Part shown: positions 12,501 to 21,110 of the stretch, piece after piece | How positions within the stretch are numbered: the stretch's first letter is position 1 | Layout of the letters: every line of letters begins with the position of its first letter | Source of the DNA: Euborellia annulipes | Taxonomy: Eukaryota > Arthropoda > Insecta > Dermaptera > Anisolabididae | Reading direction: 5' to 3' | DNA length: 64,000 nt | Assembly (NCBI GenBank): GCA_023213315.1 | Contig: JAKCPI010015339.1 | Coordinates: 62,001-126,000, forward strand | Made by a program: the position numbers and the translations under genes | The notes under the pieces: model-generated | Told to the model about the DNA's origin: nothing | Database searches by the model: none | The model's input: only the letters and a program-made list of their open reading frames with translations

Positions 12501-15500
12501 GATGCCCCAAAATATACAAACAATACAAAACAAGTGCCATATAAAAAACTGTTAAGTAAAAAAGCGGCAGAGCACGGAAAATGAACAGAAATTAGTTAAA
12601 GGCATGCATATATATATTAGGGGTATGACTTTTTTACAACCTCGTATCCCTGTATCATAACTTGATGAACTTTTACTAAAGGTTGAATAAAATCTTACTT
12701 TCAAGGTAATTTTATAAAAAAACGTCACGCACAAAATGATTTGAAAATTTTATATATCAGATTTTTTGCCAATTTTTTGAAGTCACTCTAAATAGATACA
12801 AAATTGAAGACAAGCTTTAGACTCACTTATATAGGGTCATTAGAGACACAAGGAAGTCAAATATTCTAGATAAGGTCATTGATGAGGATGAATCTCAGTG
12901 GGGGGTTGTCCTTATTGAGGGAGGAGTCTTAGTAGACTTCTTCCATATCTTTGATTGCACCGCACACTCACAACATTGGTTGTTTCGGGCAATGTTGATT
13001 GGAAATTCATCTATTTTCCAGTGGGTTTTCAAGAAATTTAACCCTGCTAATTCAGAGCTGCAGATAGTTCATCAAAATCTTAAACGCGAAACCATTGGCT
13101 GTTGATTTAATGATCAGCCCCATAGTAAGAAATGAATGAACAAATTTTGCGCAACCTTTTGCGGATTTCAGGCATCATAATAAACTCAAGAAGGGCTAGA
13201 ATGGCTCAAGAGGTCCAGCGTGCATTGCTGATATTCGGAATTTGTTGAAATTTCACGAAAAAAGATTTCATTCCTCTCAGCGAAGTGATGGAAGACACGA
13301 GTGAGGTGGTAGAGGAATTTCATGTCGTCTCTTCAGCCGCCTGTTTCCTTAATTTTAGTTTTAATGTTGCTGAGGGCTCCTTTTAATTTATTATAATTGC
13401 TAATCAAATCCTGCACAAAGAAGTAGTGGATGTTGGTGATTTAGTCAACCCATGGAGCTCATCGCCCATGACAACACGTATAAAGAGATCCAGCAGATAG
13501 AGCTGGCAACTAATAAACTTGGGTTTGGGGTACCTTTCTCTCCGAACATTTGCTTCAGCCGATCTTTTATTTAAAATAATTTAAAAAATACTAAAATTTG
13601 CTTTTATAAATAGAATTTATATAATTTATCATTAAATCTTTATTAGAAAAATAAAATATATAACTATGATTTAGGCTTACCCCTTCCCAGAAAGTACCTT
13701 ACCCCCGCCCCCCCTCCCCCGGGATTTTCTAGAGCGTTCTGAAAGTTATAATTGACACCAAATTAAACAAATTAAGCTAATTAAAACTCAACTACCCGCT
13801 TTTAACACTTCCCTTATATACCGGCTTATACAAGACTGCGACCAGTCAACGTAAAATTTCAAAGTGGTTTGTGCGTGACCTTTTTTAATAGTTTCATGGA
13901 ATAAACGTCATTTTAGTCATTAATAGGCAAAAGTTCATTGAGTAGTGATACAGGAAATCTTAAACAAAAAAAAAAGTCGAAAAGTCATACCCCTAATATA
14001 TATATATATTTTATACCCTATAGTTTCAAGGGTTTATTAAATTTAAAATCAAATTAACATTTTAACGTTTTATTGAAATTAAAATTAAATTTTAATTTTT
14101 TAAATTTTTTATTTACTGCCATCAACCGAAGTTCTGAAGATGGCAGCAATGCCGAAATGTACAGTGAAGGACAATATTAAGTCCCACCCATGCCTTTTCT
14201 ACTGGTGATTATTTCATTGTTTTTATAAAAGAAAATGAAAATCTTTATTGGAAATTTTCTAATTTTGAACCATTAAAGTTTCTATTAAAAAATATATAAT
14301 ATTTTTTTAAAAACAATGAAATAATCACAAGTAGAAAAAGCAAACTGTACATAAAGGGTAAAATTTAATTTTAATTTCAATAAAACGGTAAAATGTTAAT
14401 TTGATTTTAAATTTAATAAATCCTTGAAACATATAACCTAGAGAAAATGATTTGTTGAATTAGAATCTATCAAATTTCAGCAATATACAATATATATACA
14501 TAATTCATAATGTTTCAACTAGTGCCCACGGTAACCAGTTTAAATCTAGCAACTTATATTTCATTTCTCTTTGACAAGCCAATTAAAACCTTTCCTAACA
14601 GTATTTAAAGTTTTAACACCACGTTTCTTTCTATATGTTTATATGTTTCTCTTTATTTATAATTTATCGAGATTTTCAAGGGGGGGGGGGGGGTATTTGA
14701 AATCCTCTAAATGGGGAAGGCAGGGGTAAAAGTAAAACTTTGACCAAAATTGAAAATCCAAAAGATTCTCTCAAACATCCCTTAAAATAATCAAAACCCT
14801 ACCCAGGAGTAAATCGTGGCTGTTTTATGGTATAATAAATTTGTGTATGTTATGAATGATATAAAATTCTTTTTTCCTATTGCAAAATGAGAGGGAAAAC
14901 CCGAATCTAAAAAAATACCAAGAGTTCACCGAGCAAGTTGAGAGAAAACTCACCTCTGGAACTAAATAAGTTGCTACCTCTTGACGTTGTGAAGGGGACA
15001 TTGAACTGAAAGTAGCTTTAACGCCTTGTAAAAACCTCTGAAGTTGCAACATGAAATCAGGCAATCGAGATTTAGCATAGCGAATGATTTCATGACGTTC
15101 TTCACGAAGGAGTTCCGATTTCCGTTTAGTAAACAAATCGCAGAGTATTAAAAGTTTGACGCCAACTGAAAAAAAAAAAAATAAATAGATTATACCTGAT
15201 ATATCACTTTTTGAATACTCTATTTGGTGCGCTTAATAATTAATAAACAACTTCTATATGTAGAGTATGATAAAAAAAAGAAAAGAAAAATGATCTCACC
15301 GACAGCCGTTTCTCTGACCGATTGTTTCACCACAAAACATAATTTAGCAGGATTGGCATTCAATGAATCACCGCTATGATCAGATGACACTCTGCTTGTA
15401 TAATAGTCGATGATTTGACTTGCTGAGGCGTGCATATCGGATATAAGACCGATGATTTCTAAAAATAAAATAAACATATAGTCGTTTTATTCAAGGGATT

Positions 15501-16372
15501 CAACTAATCACAAGTTCAAATTCATTTTATAGATGCCAATATTATTGAAGTAGACAACTCCCATGTGATTATTTCATTTTTTTTTTTTAAATAAATATTT
15601 AAATCGTGAAATATAAATATTATCATAATTTCTTTTTCATTCCATGTAACAAGACTGTGTGAATGTGAGTGAAAAAAAAAGAAAAAATAATTTCAAACTG
15701 TCATTGTGTCATATTTTCATTTTTTTATTTATTATCTTTTATGGAGATATAATATTAATGCTCAGGGGCCCATAACTTGTGGGTACGTGGATGGCGACCA
15801 CGAGCTCCCCGTGCTGGGACTGGCAGTCCTTCTGTTCTTTATAAGTCTGTCTCTTCCTTCTATATTTTCAACAGGCGCCAGACCGTGCGACGGGCCGGCC
15901 TGTTCTATTTCTTCCAGTCACAAAAAAACCCATTCCGCTGACCCCGCGGTGTGGGAATAAGGCTAAGAAAGAAGAAGAAAGAGAAATAATATTAAAGCAA
16001 CCTTAAGCGTTTTCTCATGTGATTATTTAGTTGTTTTTTAAAAAAATATAAAAGCGAAGAATTCCAATAAACTTAATGTTTATGGCTGAGGAGATTTAAT
16101 TAGAATCCGAAGGATCTTTGCAGTCAGATTAAATAAAAAAATTTTTTATTTAATTTTTATTCGCCGACGTTTCGGGCGCCAATCACGATTTTCATCAGGG
16201 CAAATATATAATGGTAATAATAATAATGATATTTGCCCTTATGAAGGTAGTGATTGGAGACCGAAACGTTGGCGAATAAAATTTTTTTATTTAATCTCCT
16301 GGCTGCAAAGTTCCTTCGGATCCTGATTAAATCTCCACAGTCATAAACATTAAGTTTATTGGAATTCTTCGT

Positions 16373-16415
<43 letters not shown>

Positions 16416-19400
16416 AAACAACTAAATAATCACTTAAGAAAACACATGGAGGTGCTTTAACCGCCCCGGCGGGGGTTCCTGGTATCGCTGCGTAAGATAG
16501 ATTCCCGGCTTGGACAGATGACTGTCGTCATTGTCCGAGATTTGGCTTGAGAGTGTCATTTATAATGGTGGACAGGAAATTCGATTTGTAAATATTCCAA
16601 CCATTATTATAAAAAATATTATTAGGGTTAAATGAGCTTATAAGTTATATATTACAATATATATTATAAAAATCTGGTGTGAATGGCGCACTGGGTCTAT
16701 TCTATTAATAGATAGATGTCTGAAAAAGTGCCAATCCCAGTCATAAAGAGACGAATTTCAAATTAGCATCAGAAATACATGTTTTTAAATTTTATTCCAC
16801 CTCACAGCCAATTTTATAACATGTTACTTACGTTGTTTAAGTGCCATATTATTGAGATAAATTTTACACATTCGAACAAGGCCTTCAAGTCCCGGTAAAT
16901 TTTGTATAGCTGTGATACATTGGCGAGCGGTTTGTTCACTTAAATTATTTGGCAAACATTCTGCGTATAAATAATGTAAAACGGTGCCAAGAACTTCCTC
17001 AGAAAAACCACTTAAAGGAGGCGGTTGACGAGACCAATCAAGTGACGGAGCAGCCATTTTCAAAATGCAAGTGTGAACTGCGAACTGAAAAAAAACAAAA
17101 TAAAAATAATAATAAAAAACATATACTGGACAGGGGCAAGGGCGGATACAAGGGGGAGTAAAGGGGGTAATTACCCTCCCCCCCCGAGATTTGAAAAAAA
17201 TACTTTTTTTGAAAAAAAAAAAAAAAAAATTTATTTTTAATGTAAAATTTTAAAAATTAATACTTAAAAATTTTATTTGTATTTATATTCTGGCAAATAA
17301 GTACAGAATGCGCCTTTAAATTAGCGAAATTAAGAAAAAATAGTGTGCTGTGCGACCAGTCACACCAGATTACCCCCCCCCCCCCCCCGAGAAACACCTC
17401 TGGATCCGCCCTTGGAAAGGGGACAGGCGCGAAATTGTTACGCATGTTTTTCCCGAGAAGAGGGCGTTGTGTATCTTAAAAAGTAAGCCAAAAAAAAAAA
17501 CACCTATTTCGAAAATTTGCCATGAGATGGCAGAATGGTAGCTAATAATTTAATGGATTTGGTTGAATTTCATTTTAAGAATGTATGCTTTATAAATGTT
17601 ATTATACATGTATATTATGTATCTTTTATAAAAGCATATAAATATATAAATATAGGCCAGATATAGACTAATAGGGAATCGGCAGTTAGACCAGCCTGCC
17701 ATCTTTTGCAAGAGTGCTGAATTATTTGACAGTTAATTTTTAAATAAATCATCTAAGCTTAATTTAAATTTTTCTTAATTAATATGTGATTGTTTAGACG
17801 GCCACTCCTACTCCCCCTTAAAGGCAAGAAGTTATCTGGAACCCTGTATTTTATCATGTTAGCGGGGGATTTCTCGGGGGGGGGGGGGAAATTTGTATTT
17901 AATACCCAAAAAAATATTTTTTCTTTCTGACTATTTTGTTGATACGATGTATTTTTCTCTTTTAAATGCTTATTCCTATTCAAATGTGTAAATCAAATAT
18001 TATATCACAGTTATATATTTATTTAAATTCAAATATTATTCAAAAGATAAAGATCAACAAATAAGGGTGAAAAACAAGAATTTCTCGAAAAGCAAAGAGT
18101 ATAAATAAAACAAAAACACTTCATATATCATTAATGCGCAAATAGACTTGTTTCGGGAACATCTATTTGGGCATTCTTGTCAGTTAAGCCGATAAATACT
18201 CTGAAAAATCCTGATAATTTGCTAAGAAATTGTTTTTGTCTTCTCCAAGAATATATATATATATATATTTATTAGTTAAGTTACTGGACTAATCTAAAAA
18301 TTCGTTTTAAATTCCCATAGGAATTGATGATGGCGTTTTCTTTTATTGAGATTTTTATTCGATCCTGTTTGGCTGACATCCTCTCCTTTTATTAATCTAA
18401 CAGCACATGAGAATTTATATTTTTTTGATGGAATTAATCGTTAACTATAGTTTCACATTGTCAGAGAAAATTTATCGAATTTTTTTTTTTTTAATTATGT
18501 TCGATATTCCGTTCAAAAAACAAATATATGAAAACTAACTCACTTGTTTATTATTGCTAGCAGTGATAGTGAGATCTGAAAAATAGCCATCTTCAAGCGC
18601 TGGTAAAAGTGAAAAAGGTGAATCTGGATTATCCGGTTCATTTTTAACAATACGTTTACATTGAAGGTGACACCATCCCTCACATGTTAAGGTCATTGTA
18701 TCGACGGGCTCTGCTTGATCAACCTAAACAATCAATTCAATTAAATGAAATGTATATATACCCGTACTTTAAAGTAGAATTGAAATACTTACACGAAATT
18801 CAATAACGTGTCCAGCATAGGCACCAAAACGTATTACTACTTTTGATAAGGATATGTGATAGATTTCATAAGTTTCACAACTGAATAAGGGTAGAGATTC
18901 TGTGCCATCTGGCATCGTCCAGACAACATCGCCACTTTCATCAAGACAAAATTGTGTTCTAAAAAAGAATATAAATTAATTTTTGTCTCAATTTCTTATA
19001 AAAAAATCTCAACAATTACAAGAGGTTAAAATACATTGGATCTCAGCCTTCTCAATGCAATTACCCAAACTCAGGGGTACCCAATGTTTTTTTTTTTTTT
19101 TTTTAAACATTCACACTTTATTCTGATTCACACTCACACACCCATTCACACATTCTTTTCGGCAACTCAGGCCATTTAAGACTTTAGACGATAACAGTTG
19201 TAAGTAATATATATATTGGGGGTTCAGGCATTTCTATTTAAGCCATTTGGTATCCAAATGGCTTAAATAAAATCATCGGACTGCCTGGGTCCGAACCCGC
19301 GATGTTTCGTATAGGAGGTAGGCGGGTACCCAATGTTATCTTAGGCGCGACAGATACTCTTTTGTTTGTCAATTCCATCCAACCTCCCCCCCAGGTCATC

Positions 19401-20599
19401 GCTCAAAATATAACAACAAAAAATTACCAAAGTAAATTAATTGTTACTGTTTAAGTTAAAAAAAAAATTTTGTCATCTGCTCTATTATAATTTATAATAA
19501 AAAAGAGCCTGGAATATTTCTTCAATTTTCCACATATTTAGAGAATGAAGGTTTCAATTTGACTTTATATACCAGCTTTGAAGTCAGAATGAAGCAGAAC
19601 TTTTGGTTTATTTCCAAAATGAGAAAATCGTATTCCGAATGTTTTCTGTGGCTTTCCTTGTTGATATTTATGAACACAAGTAATTTGCACGGTCGTATCG
19701 CCAATAGTCAGAGAAAAATTATGGAATTTTTAAAAAAAATTGAAGTATGGACCAAAAAGCAGGAATAATATTTGAAAATACTTTGCAAATATACAATTAT
19801 TCAATTTTAAACCACAAATCAGGGACTATATTACCAAAGAAACTCAAGAACGATTACAGATGGATACTAAACCTGCTGAGAAACCAATAAACATGAAAAA
19901 AAAAAGCCTTTTGAAATACCAAGTGATGGAATGTTGAAAATGGAATTGTTTTTTCCATAAACTCTGAGTCATCAAAGCGAGAAATCACCTTGAACTTGAA
20001 AACGATAAAATAGAGAGCTTAGATATGAAGTTTTTTCGGAAATCCGATTAAAATATTTGCAAATTTACAATTATTCAATTTTAAACCACATTTTTCTATT
20101 GGATTAGAGATTGAGCAAATCCATTGAGAAGGAGCTCCACTGGCTGTTGAAAGTTTCCAAAATATTTAGATTTAATAATGGATAAATCTTCAAAGTCTCA
20201 TGTCTTAATTAATATTAACTATGCGGATACTAACACGGATTTATAAAAAATGTGATTAAATTAAAAAAATTATAATAATTACCCTTCTATGCCTGTGCTT
20301 TCTGTGATTCCTGTGTGAGAACAACATGCTATAACCTGAAAATGAAGAGACAAATTCTATAATTAATAAATGTCATTTTATTTATCTCTTGTATTCTAAT
20401 GTCAAACTATGACAAATGTAAGTTAGATTGCAAATTAAAAATTTAATGTTCCAATCAATAATTTGTTAGTGAGTAATTAGTTAATTTTTTTTTAGGAAAA
20501 AAGGAATATAGGTAATTTTCAATTAGGAAATAAATATTAATATAAAAACAATTAAAAATTACAAACCTCCCATGTTCCAACAAATGCAAGGGCAGCCAT
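3070..20599 (-). CDS. Double BTB/POZ domain protein (17 exons)
   Basis: I rebuilt this gene as 17 minus-strand exons with GT-AG borders and agreeing phases; their sum is about 1,018 aa if one base is skipped in the last exon. Residues 1-84 form a small beta-rich module starting MAALAFVGTWE. A first BTB domain spans about 118-222 (DGYFSDLTITASNN, then VHTCIL and LGTVLHYLYAE). A long helical region runs to about 580. A second BTB starts at about 593 (STDMLFEI), is interrupted by a Ser/Thr-rich insert at about 605-706, and resumes with IRAHRVIVAGRCDLFRRALL to about 828. The tail ends in a UBA/CUE-like segment (DRLVLHILAADYDINRALNF). BTB proteins often bring substrates to CUL3 ubiquitin ligases; that role is inference here. 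I do not recognise the exact orthologue. The start is the first ATG of exon 1, 431 bp from the divergent POLDIP3 start. Confidence 0.75.
3957..3975 (+). other. Hammerhead-like core motif, single
   Basis: CTGAAGA, T, stem GGTGG / CCACC with a six-base loop, then GAAAC. The stem is five Watson-Crick pairs. Flanking stem I is not convincing in this copy. Confidence 0.55.
4388..4506 (-). CDS. Double-BTB gene exon 16
   Basis: Reads SECLLFISMNPDIMNSELFE...QVIWVKP and enters phase 0, leaving phase 2. It forms helical sequence after the second BTB. Confidence 0.8.
4579..4696 (-). CDS. Double-BTB gene exon 15
   Basis: Reads YEVDALKYACEHALLPHID, the usual last helices of a BTB domain. Borders are GT-AG and the phases match exons 14 and 16. 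Confidence 0.85.
4913..5851 (-). mobile_element. Deleted mariner-family transposon with dead transposase
   Basis: The inverted ends begin TCGGGTGT and TAGGGTGT and share TTTTTTAGAGTTAC; TA flanks both (4911-4912, 5852-5853). On the minus strand the transposase starts MNRLTPEQHLQIVEI at 5740, reads to ALRPFYG, then jumps to SDEAHFWLNGYVNKQN, so much of the N-terminal DNA-binding half is deleted. The catalytic blocks SDEAHFW, WFQQD and SCDLIPLDYFLW remain recognisable, but a TGA follows WFQQD and further stops follow. It ends with RGGHMAEIIFKH at 5019. It lies in intron 14 of the double-BTB gene and cannot make an active enzyme. Confidence 0.85.
6311..6728 (-). CDS. Double-BTB gene exon 14 (Thr-rich insert + second BTB)
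   Basis: The first half is Ser/Thr/Ala low complexity with a run of Thr codons (ACA/ACG/ACC). The second half is the BTB core: IRAHRVIVAGRC, FRRALLSGMREAI, LFRALLEYLYGG and LADLMLLAD. Exon phases are 1 in and 2 out. The valine-rich frame on the plus strand here is only the shadow of the Thr codons. Confidence 0.85.
6814..6948 (-). CDS. Double-BTB gene exon 13
   Basis: Reads GSGECSSEGGNLNSNN then PPTPPVSPADSSSS, a flexible insert inside the second BTB. Phase 1 in and 1 out. Confidence 0.75.
7406..7532 (-). CDS. Double-BTB gene exon 12
   Basis: Reads LNLVQSLCMPPMSRN... then HSTDMLFEIIPPQ, the first strand of the second BTB. Phase 0 in, 1 out. Confidence 0.8.
7616..7843 (-). CDS. Double-BTB gene exon 11
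   Basis: Reads SGVLQKLLAHSDKLHGVL, VQLCDLVQRDAFTQSLLAL, then a Ser-rich linker. Phase 0 on both sides. Confidence 0.85.
8203..8290. repeat. Tandem repeat, about 4 x 23 bp
   Basis: The unit CTAACTAGCTCATTTTTG with TTTC is repeated four times, one unit lacking two or three bases. The related element at 29124-29972 carries only one unit, so the array expanded in this copy. Confidence 0.8.
8359..8615. mobile_element. hAT-like MITE, 8-bp TSD TCGGGAAC
   Basis: Ends CAGTGGCGTCATTT and AAATGACGCCACTT, with C/G runs just inside. Exact flanking repeats TCGGGAAC lie at 8351-8358 and 8616-8623. It is nested in the TA element 8095-8861. A sister copy is 33834-34061. Confidence 0.85.
9177..9357 (-). CDS. 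Double-BTB gene exon 10
   Basis: Reads EHFNSMSSGNKVRSVARNL, then a helical stretch with ALDEMLEWREFKF. Phase 2 in, 0 out. Confidence 0.8.
9940..10264. repeat. Foldback element with GAAACG motif
   Basis: The outer arms (about 9940-10050 and 10140-10264) are inverse copies, sharing for example AATATTTCGAAGGCATT. The centre carries a degenerate form of the GAAACGT motif. The open frames across it are products of the palindrome. Confidence 0.65.
10647..10729 (-). CDS. Double-BTB gene exon 9
   Basis: Reads VLHIRELSKLRMFHQRISN then ILEYLLQK; phase 0 in, 2 out. Helical. Confidence 0.8.
10816..10953 (-). CDS. Double-BTB gene exon 8
   Basis: Reads IEIILDTVSILIKEVKSALE, then HNISPSEAHKPNMSEML. The donor is GTACGT. 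Phase 0 on both sides. Confidence 0.8.
10999..11075 (-). repeat. tRNA-like SINE head fragment
   Basis: On the minus strand it reads GGTCCGGTGGCCTGGTAGCA (A-box-like), then a B-box-like GGGTTCGACC. The fold is imperfect and lies inside an intron, so a SINE head or tRNA relic is more likely than a working tRNA gene. Confidence 0.4.
11118..11521. mobile_element. TTAA-flanked MITE, copy 1 (piggyBac-like site)
   Basis: It starts TTAAGGTGCACGTCTC and ends GAGACGCGCACCTTAA, so both ends carry TTAA. A second copy in the opposite orientation is 31922-32317. TTAA duplication is the hallmark of piggyBac-type elements. No transposase is present. Confidence 0.75.
11758..12445 (+). pseudogene. LINE reverse transcriptase 3' relic
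   Basis: Pieces in shifting frames read LDINIRKTKYLVISRKS, NTLNNQW, EAFEMWINRLLLRISWVDHV, RKRKLQYFGHVMRN and QGKIFGKRDPGSRRISWLKN. These are the C-terminal thumb and tail of the endonuclease-reverse transcriptase of a non-LTR retrotransposon common in arthropods. It is 5'-truncated and frameshifted, and sits in intron 7 of the double-BTB gene. Confidence 0.85.
12617..13998. mobile_element. 1.4-kb DNA element with long inverted ends
   Basis: Both ends begin ATTAGGGGTATGACTTTT within AT repeats. The inverted similarity continues in broken form for about 150 bp (shared GTCACGCACAAA and ATGAACTTTT blocks). The inner 12890-13560 is less AT-rich than its surroundings and may be decayed coding sequence, but I recognise no domain. 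Confidence 0.6.
14023..14447. repeat. Foldback with hammerhead-like core
   Basis: Outer arms 14025-14110 and 14350-14445 are inverse copies. Between them at 14134-14158 lies CTGAAGA, T, GGCA-GCAA-TGCC, GAAAT: a four-pair stem closed by a GNRA-type loop. Confidence 0.65.
14954..15165 (-). CDS. Double-BTB gene exon 7
   Basis: Reads GVKLLILCDLFTKRKSELL, then SRLPDFMLQLQRFLQGV. Phase 1 in, 0 out; donor GTGAGT. Confidence 0.85.
15300..15458 (-). CDS. Double-BTB gene exon 6
   Basis: Reads IIGLISDMHASASQIIDYY, then AKLCFVVKQSVRETAV. Phase 1 on both sides. Confidence 0.85.
15758..15976. repeat. GC-rich dispersed repeat, copy 1
   Basis: It shares CTTGTGGGTACGTGGATGGC, GGCAGTCCTTC, TTTTCAACAGGCG and TCTATTTCTTCC, in order, with 25536-25755, same orientation. 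It is more GC-rich than its surroundings. It may be the 3' end of a retroelement; the family is unknown to me. Confidence 0.7.
15995..16462. repeat. Foldback with paired hammerhead-like cores
   Basis: The arms pair over about 200 bp around a centre near 16205-16225. Cores are at 16169-16198 (minus) and 16238-16267 (plus). In both, the flank ATTTGCC pairs with GGCGAAT after GAAAC-GTC or GAAAC-GTT, giving a seven-pair outer stem with one G-T. The right arm contains an (AT)n run. Confidence 0.75.
16379..16412. repeat. (AT)n microsatellite
   Basis: About 17 AT units that have expanded inside the right arm of the foldback; the left arm has no matching run. Confidence 0.9.
16832..17084 (-). CDS. 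Double-BTB gene exon 5 (first BTB, second half)
   Basis: Reads FAVHTCILKMAAPSLDW, FSEEVLGTVLHYLYAECLP and LPGLEGLVRMCKIYL. The internal ATG is not a start, because frame and splice acceptor continue upstream. Phase 0 in, 1 out. Confidence 0.9.
17137..17414. mobile_element. hAT-like MITE, TSD GACAGGGG/GAAAGGGG
   Basis: Ends CAAGGGCGGATACA and the inverse of GGATCCGCCCTTG. G/C runs lie inside both ends. The flanking 8-mers match at seven of eight bases. A truncated inverted relative lies at 31528-31837. Confidence 0.75.
17415..18543. other. Intron 4 of double-BTB gene, mostly featureless
   Basis: AT-rich intron DNA. At 18139-18185 (minus) there is a degenerate form of the CTGA...CCCGAAAC motif. 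I see nothing else that can be delimited. Confidence 0.4.
18544..18723 (-). CDS. Double-BTB gene exon 4 (first BTB, first half)
   Basis: Reads VDQAEPVDTMTLTCEGWCHL, then LLPALEDGYFSDLTITASNN, the first strand of a BTB. Phase 0 on both sides. Confidence 0.9.
18793..18958 (-). CDS. Double-BTB gene exon 3
   Basis: Reads TQFCLDESGDVVWTMPDGT, then ISLSKVVIRFGAYAGHVIEF. The alternating hydrophobic pattern suggests a beta-rich module. Phase 2 in, 0 out. Confidence 0.85.
19089..19323 (-). mobile_element. tRNA-derived SINE-A, copy 3, with 14-bp TSD
   Basis: Exact direct repeats GGGTACCCAATGTT flank it at 19075-19088 and 19324-19337. The minus strand reads a B-box-like GGGTTCGGACCC, the family hairpin AAGCCATTTGG/CCAAATGGCTT, GTGTGAGTGTGAAT, and an A tail. 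The 5' head is shortened. The long TSD plus A tail show LINE-driven insertion. Confidence 0.85.
19500..20110. repeat. Degenerate direct repeat in intron 2
   Basis: The block ACAATTATTCAATTTTAAAC, preceded by TGCAAAT, occurs near 19785 and again near 20055, with weaker similarity around. Open frames here show no domain. Confidence 0.4.
20283..20335 (-). CDS. Double-BTB gene exon 2
   Basis: Reads VIACCSHTGITESTGIE; 53 nt, phase 0 in and 2 out. It joins exon 1 as GTWEVIACC. Confidence 0.8.
20567..20599 (-). CDS. Double-BTB gene exon 1 (start codon)
   Basis: ATG at 20599-20597, reading MAALAFVGTWE, donor GTTTGT. It is the only short exon that joins in phase to exon 2 upstream of the divergent gene. 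Confidence 0.75.
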
Positions 20600-21030
20600 A
20601 GCGTTTATCTGAATAGAAAATGAAGATAGCAACAAAACAAGAACTTCAATTAATCGAAGTGTTTATAATTTATGTTCGCTTCTCATTCCCTGGATTATAA
20701 TTAAAATAATTTGATTATTTATTTTAATACAGTTTTTTCGTCAGTTCTGTTTAGGAAAAACTCTTATAATAGTTGAAAATAATATATAAATATAATTTTT
20801 ATTTAAATAGCATACTTAGGAAAAAATATATTTTTTCTTATTTCTAACTTATGAAAAGAATTTATAATCTCTTGTTTGTTCCCTTCTCTTTTCTATCTTC
20901 ATTGGAATGAAAGTAGTTGATAGAAATATCAAATTAATTTGTTAATTCTAATTATTATAAATGTATGTATTAATTAATACATAATTATTGTTTATTTTAA
21001 GTTTAACAATTGATTTTTTTAATTTGTATA
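20600..21030. promoter_or_regulatory. Head-to-head intergenic region, likely bidirectional promoter
   Basis: 431 bp separate the start codons of the divergent double-BTB and POLDIP3 genes, and must hold both 5' UTRs and promoters. It is AT-rich with no clear TATA box I would trust. Shared control is inference from distance. Confidence 0.55.
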
Positions 21031-21110
21031 ATGGCAATGGCTATCAGTGATTTAAGTCTTGATGATATTATTAAAAAGAAGTATGTAAATATTTCACCTG
21101 GCAAAAAAGG
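21031..21110 (+). CDS. POLDIP3: POLDIP3 exon 1
   Basis: Starts ATGGCAATGGCTATCAGTG; donor GTAAGT. The second ATG, two codons on, is an alternative start. Ends in phase 2. Confidence 0.85.
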
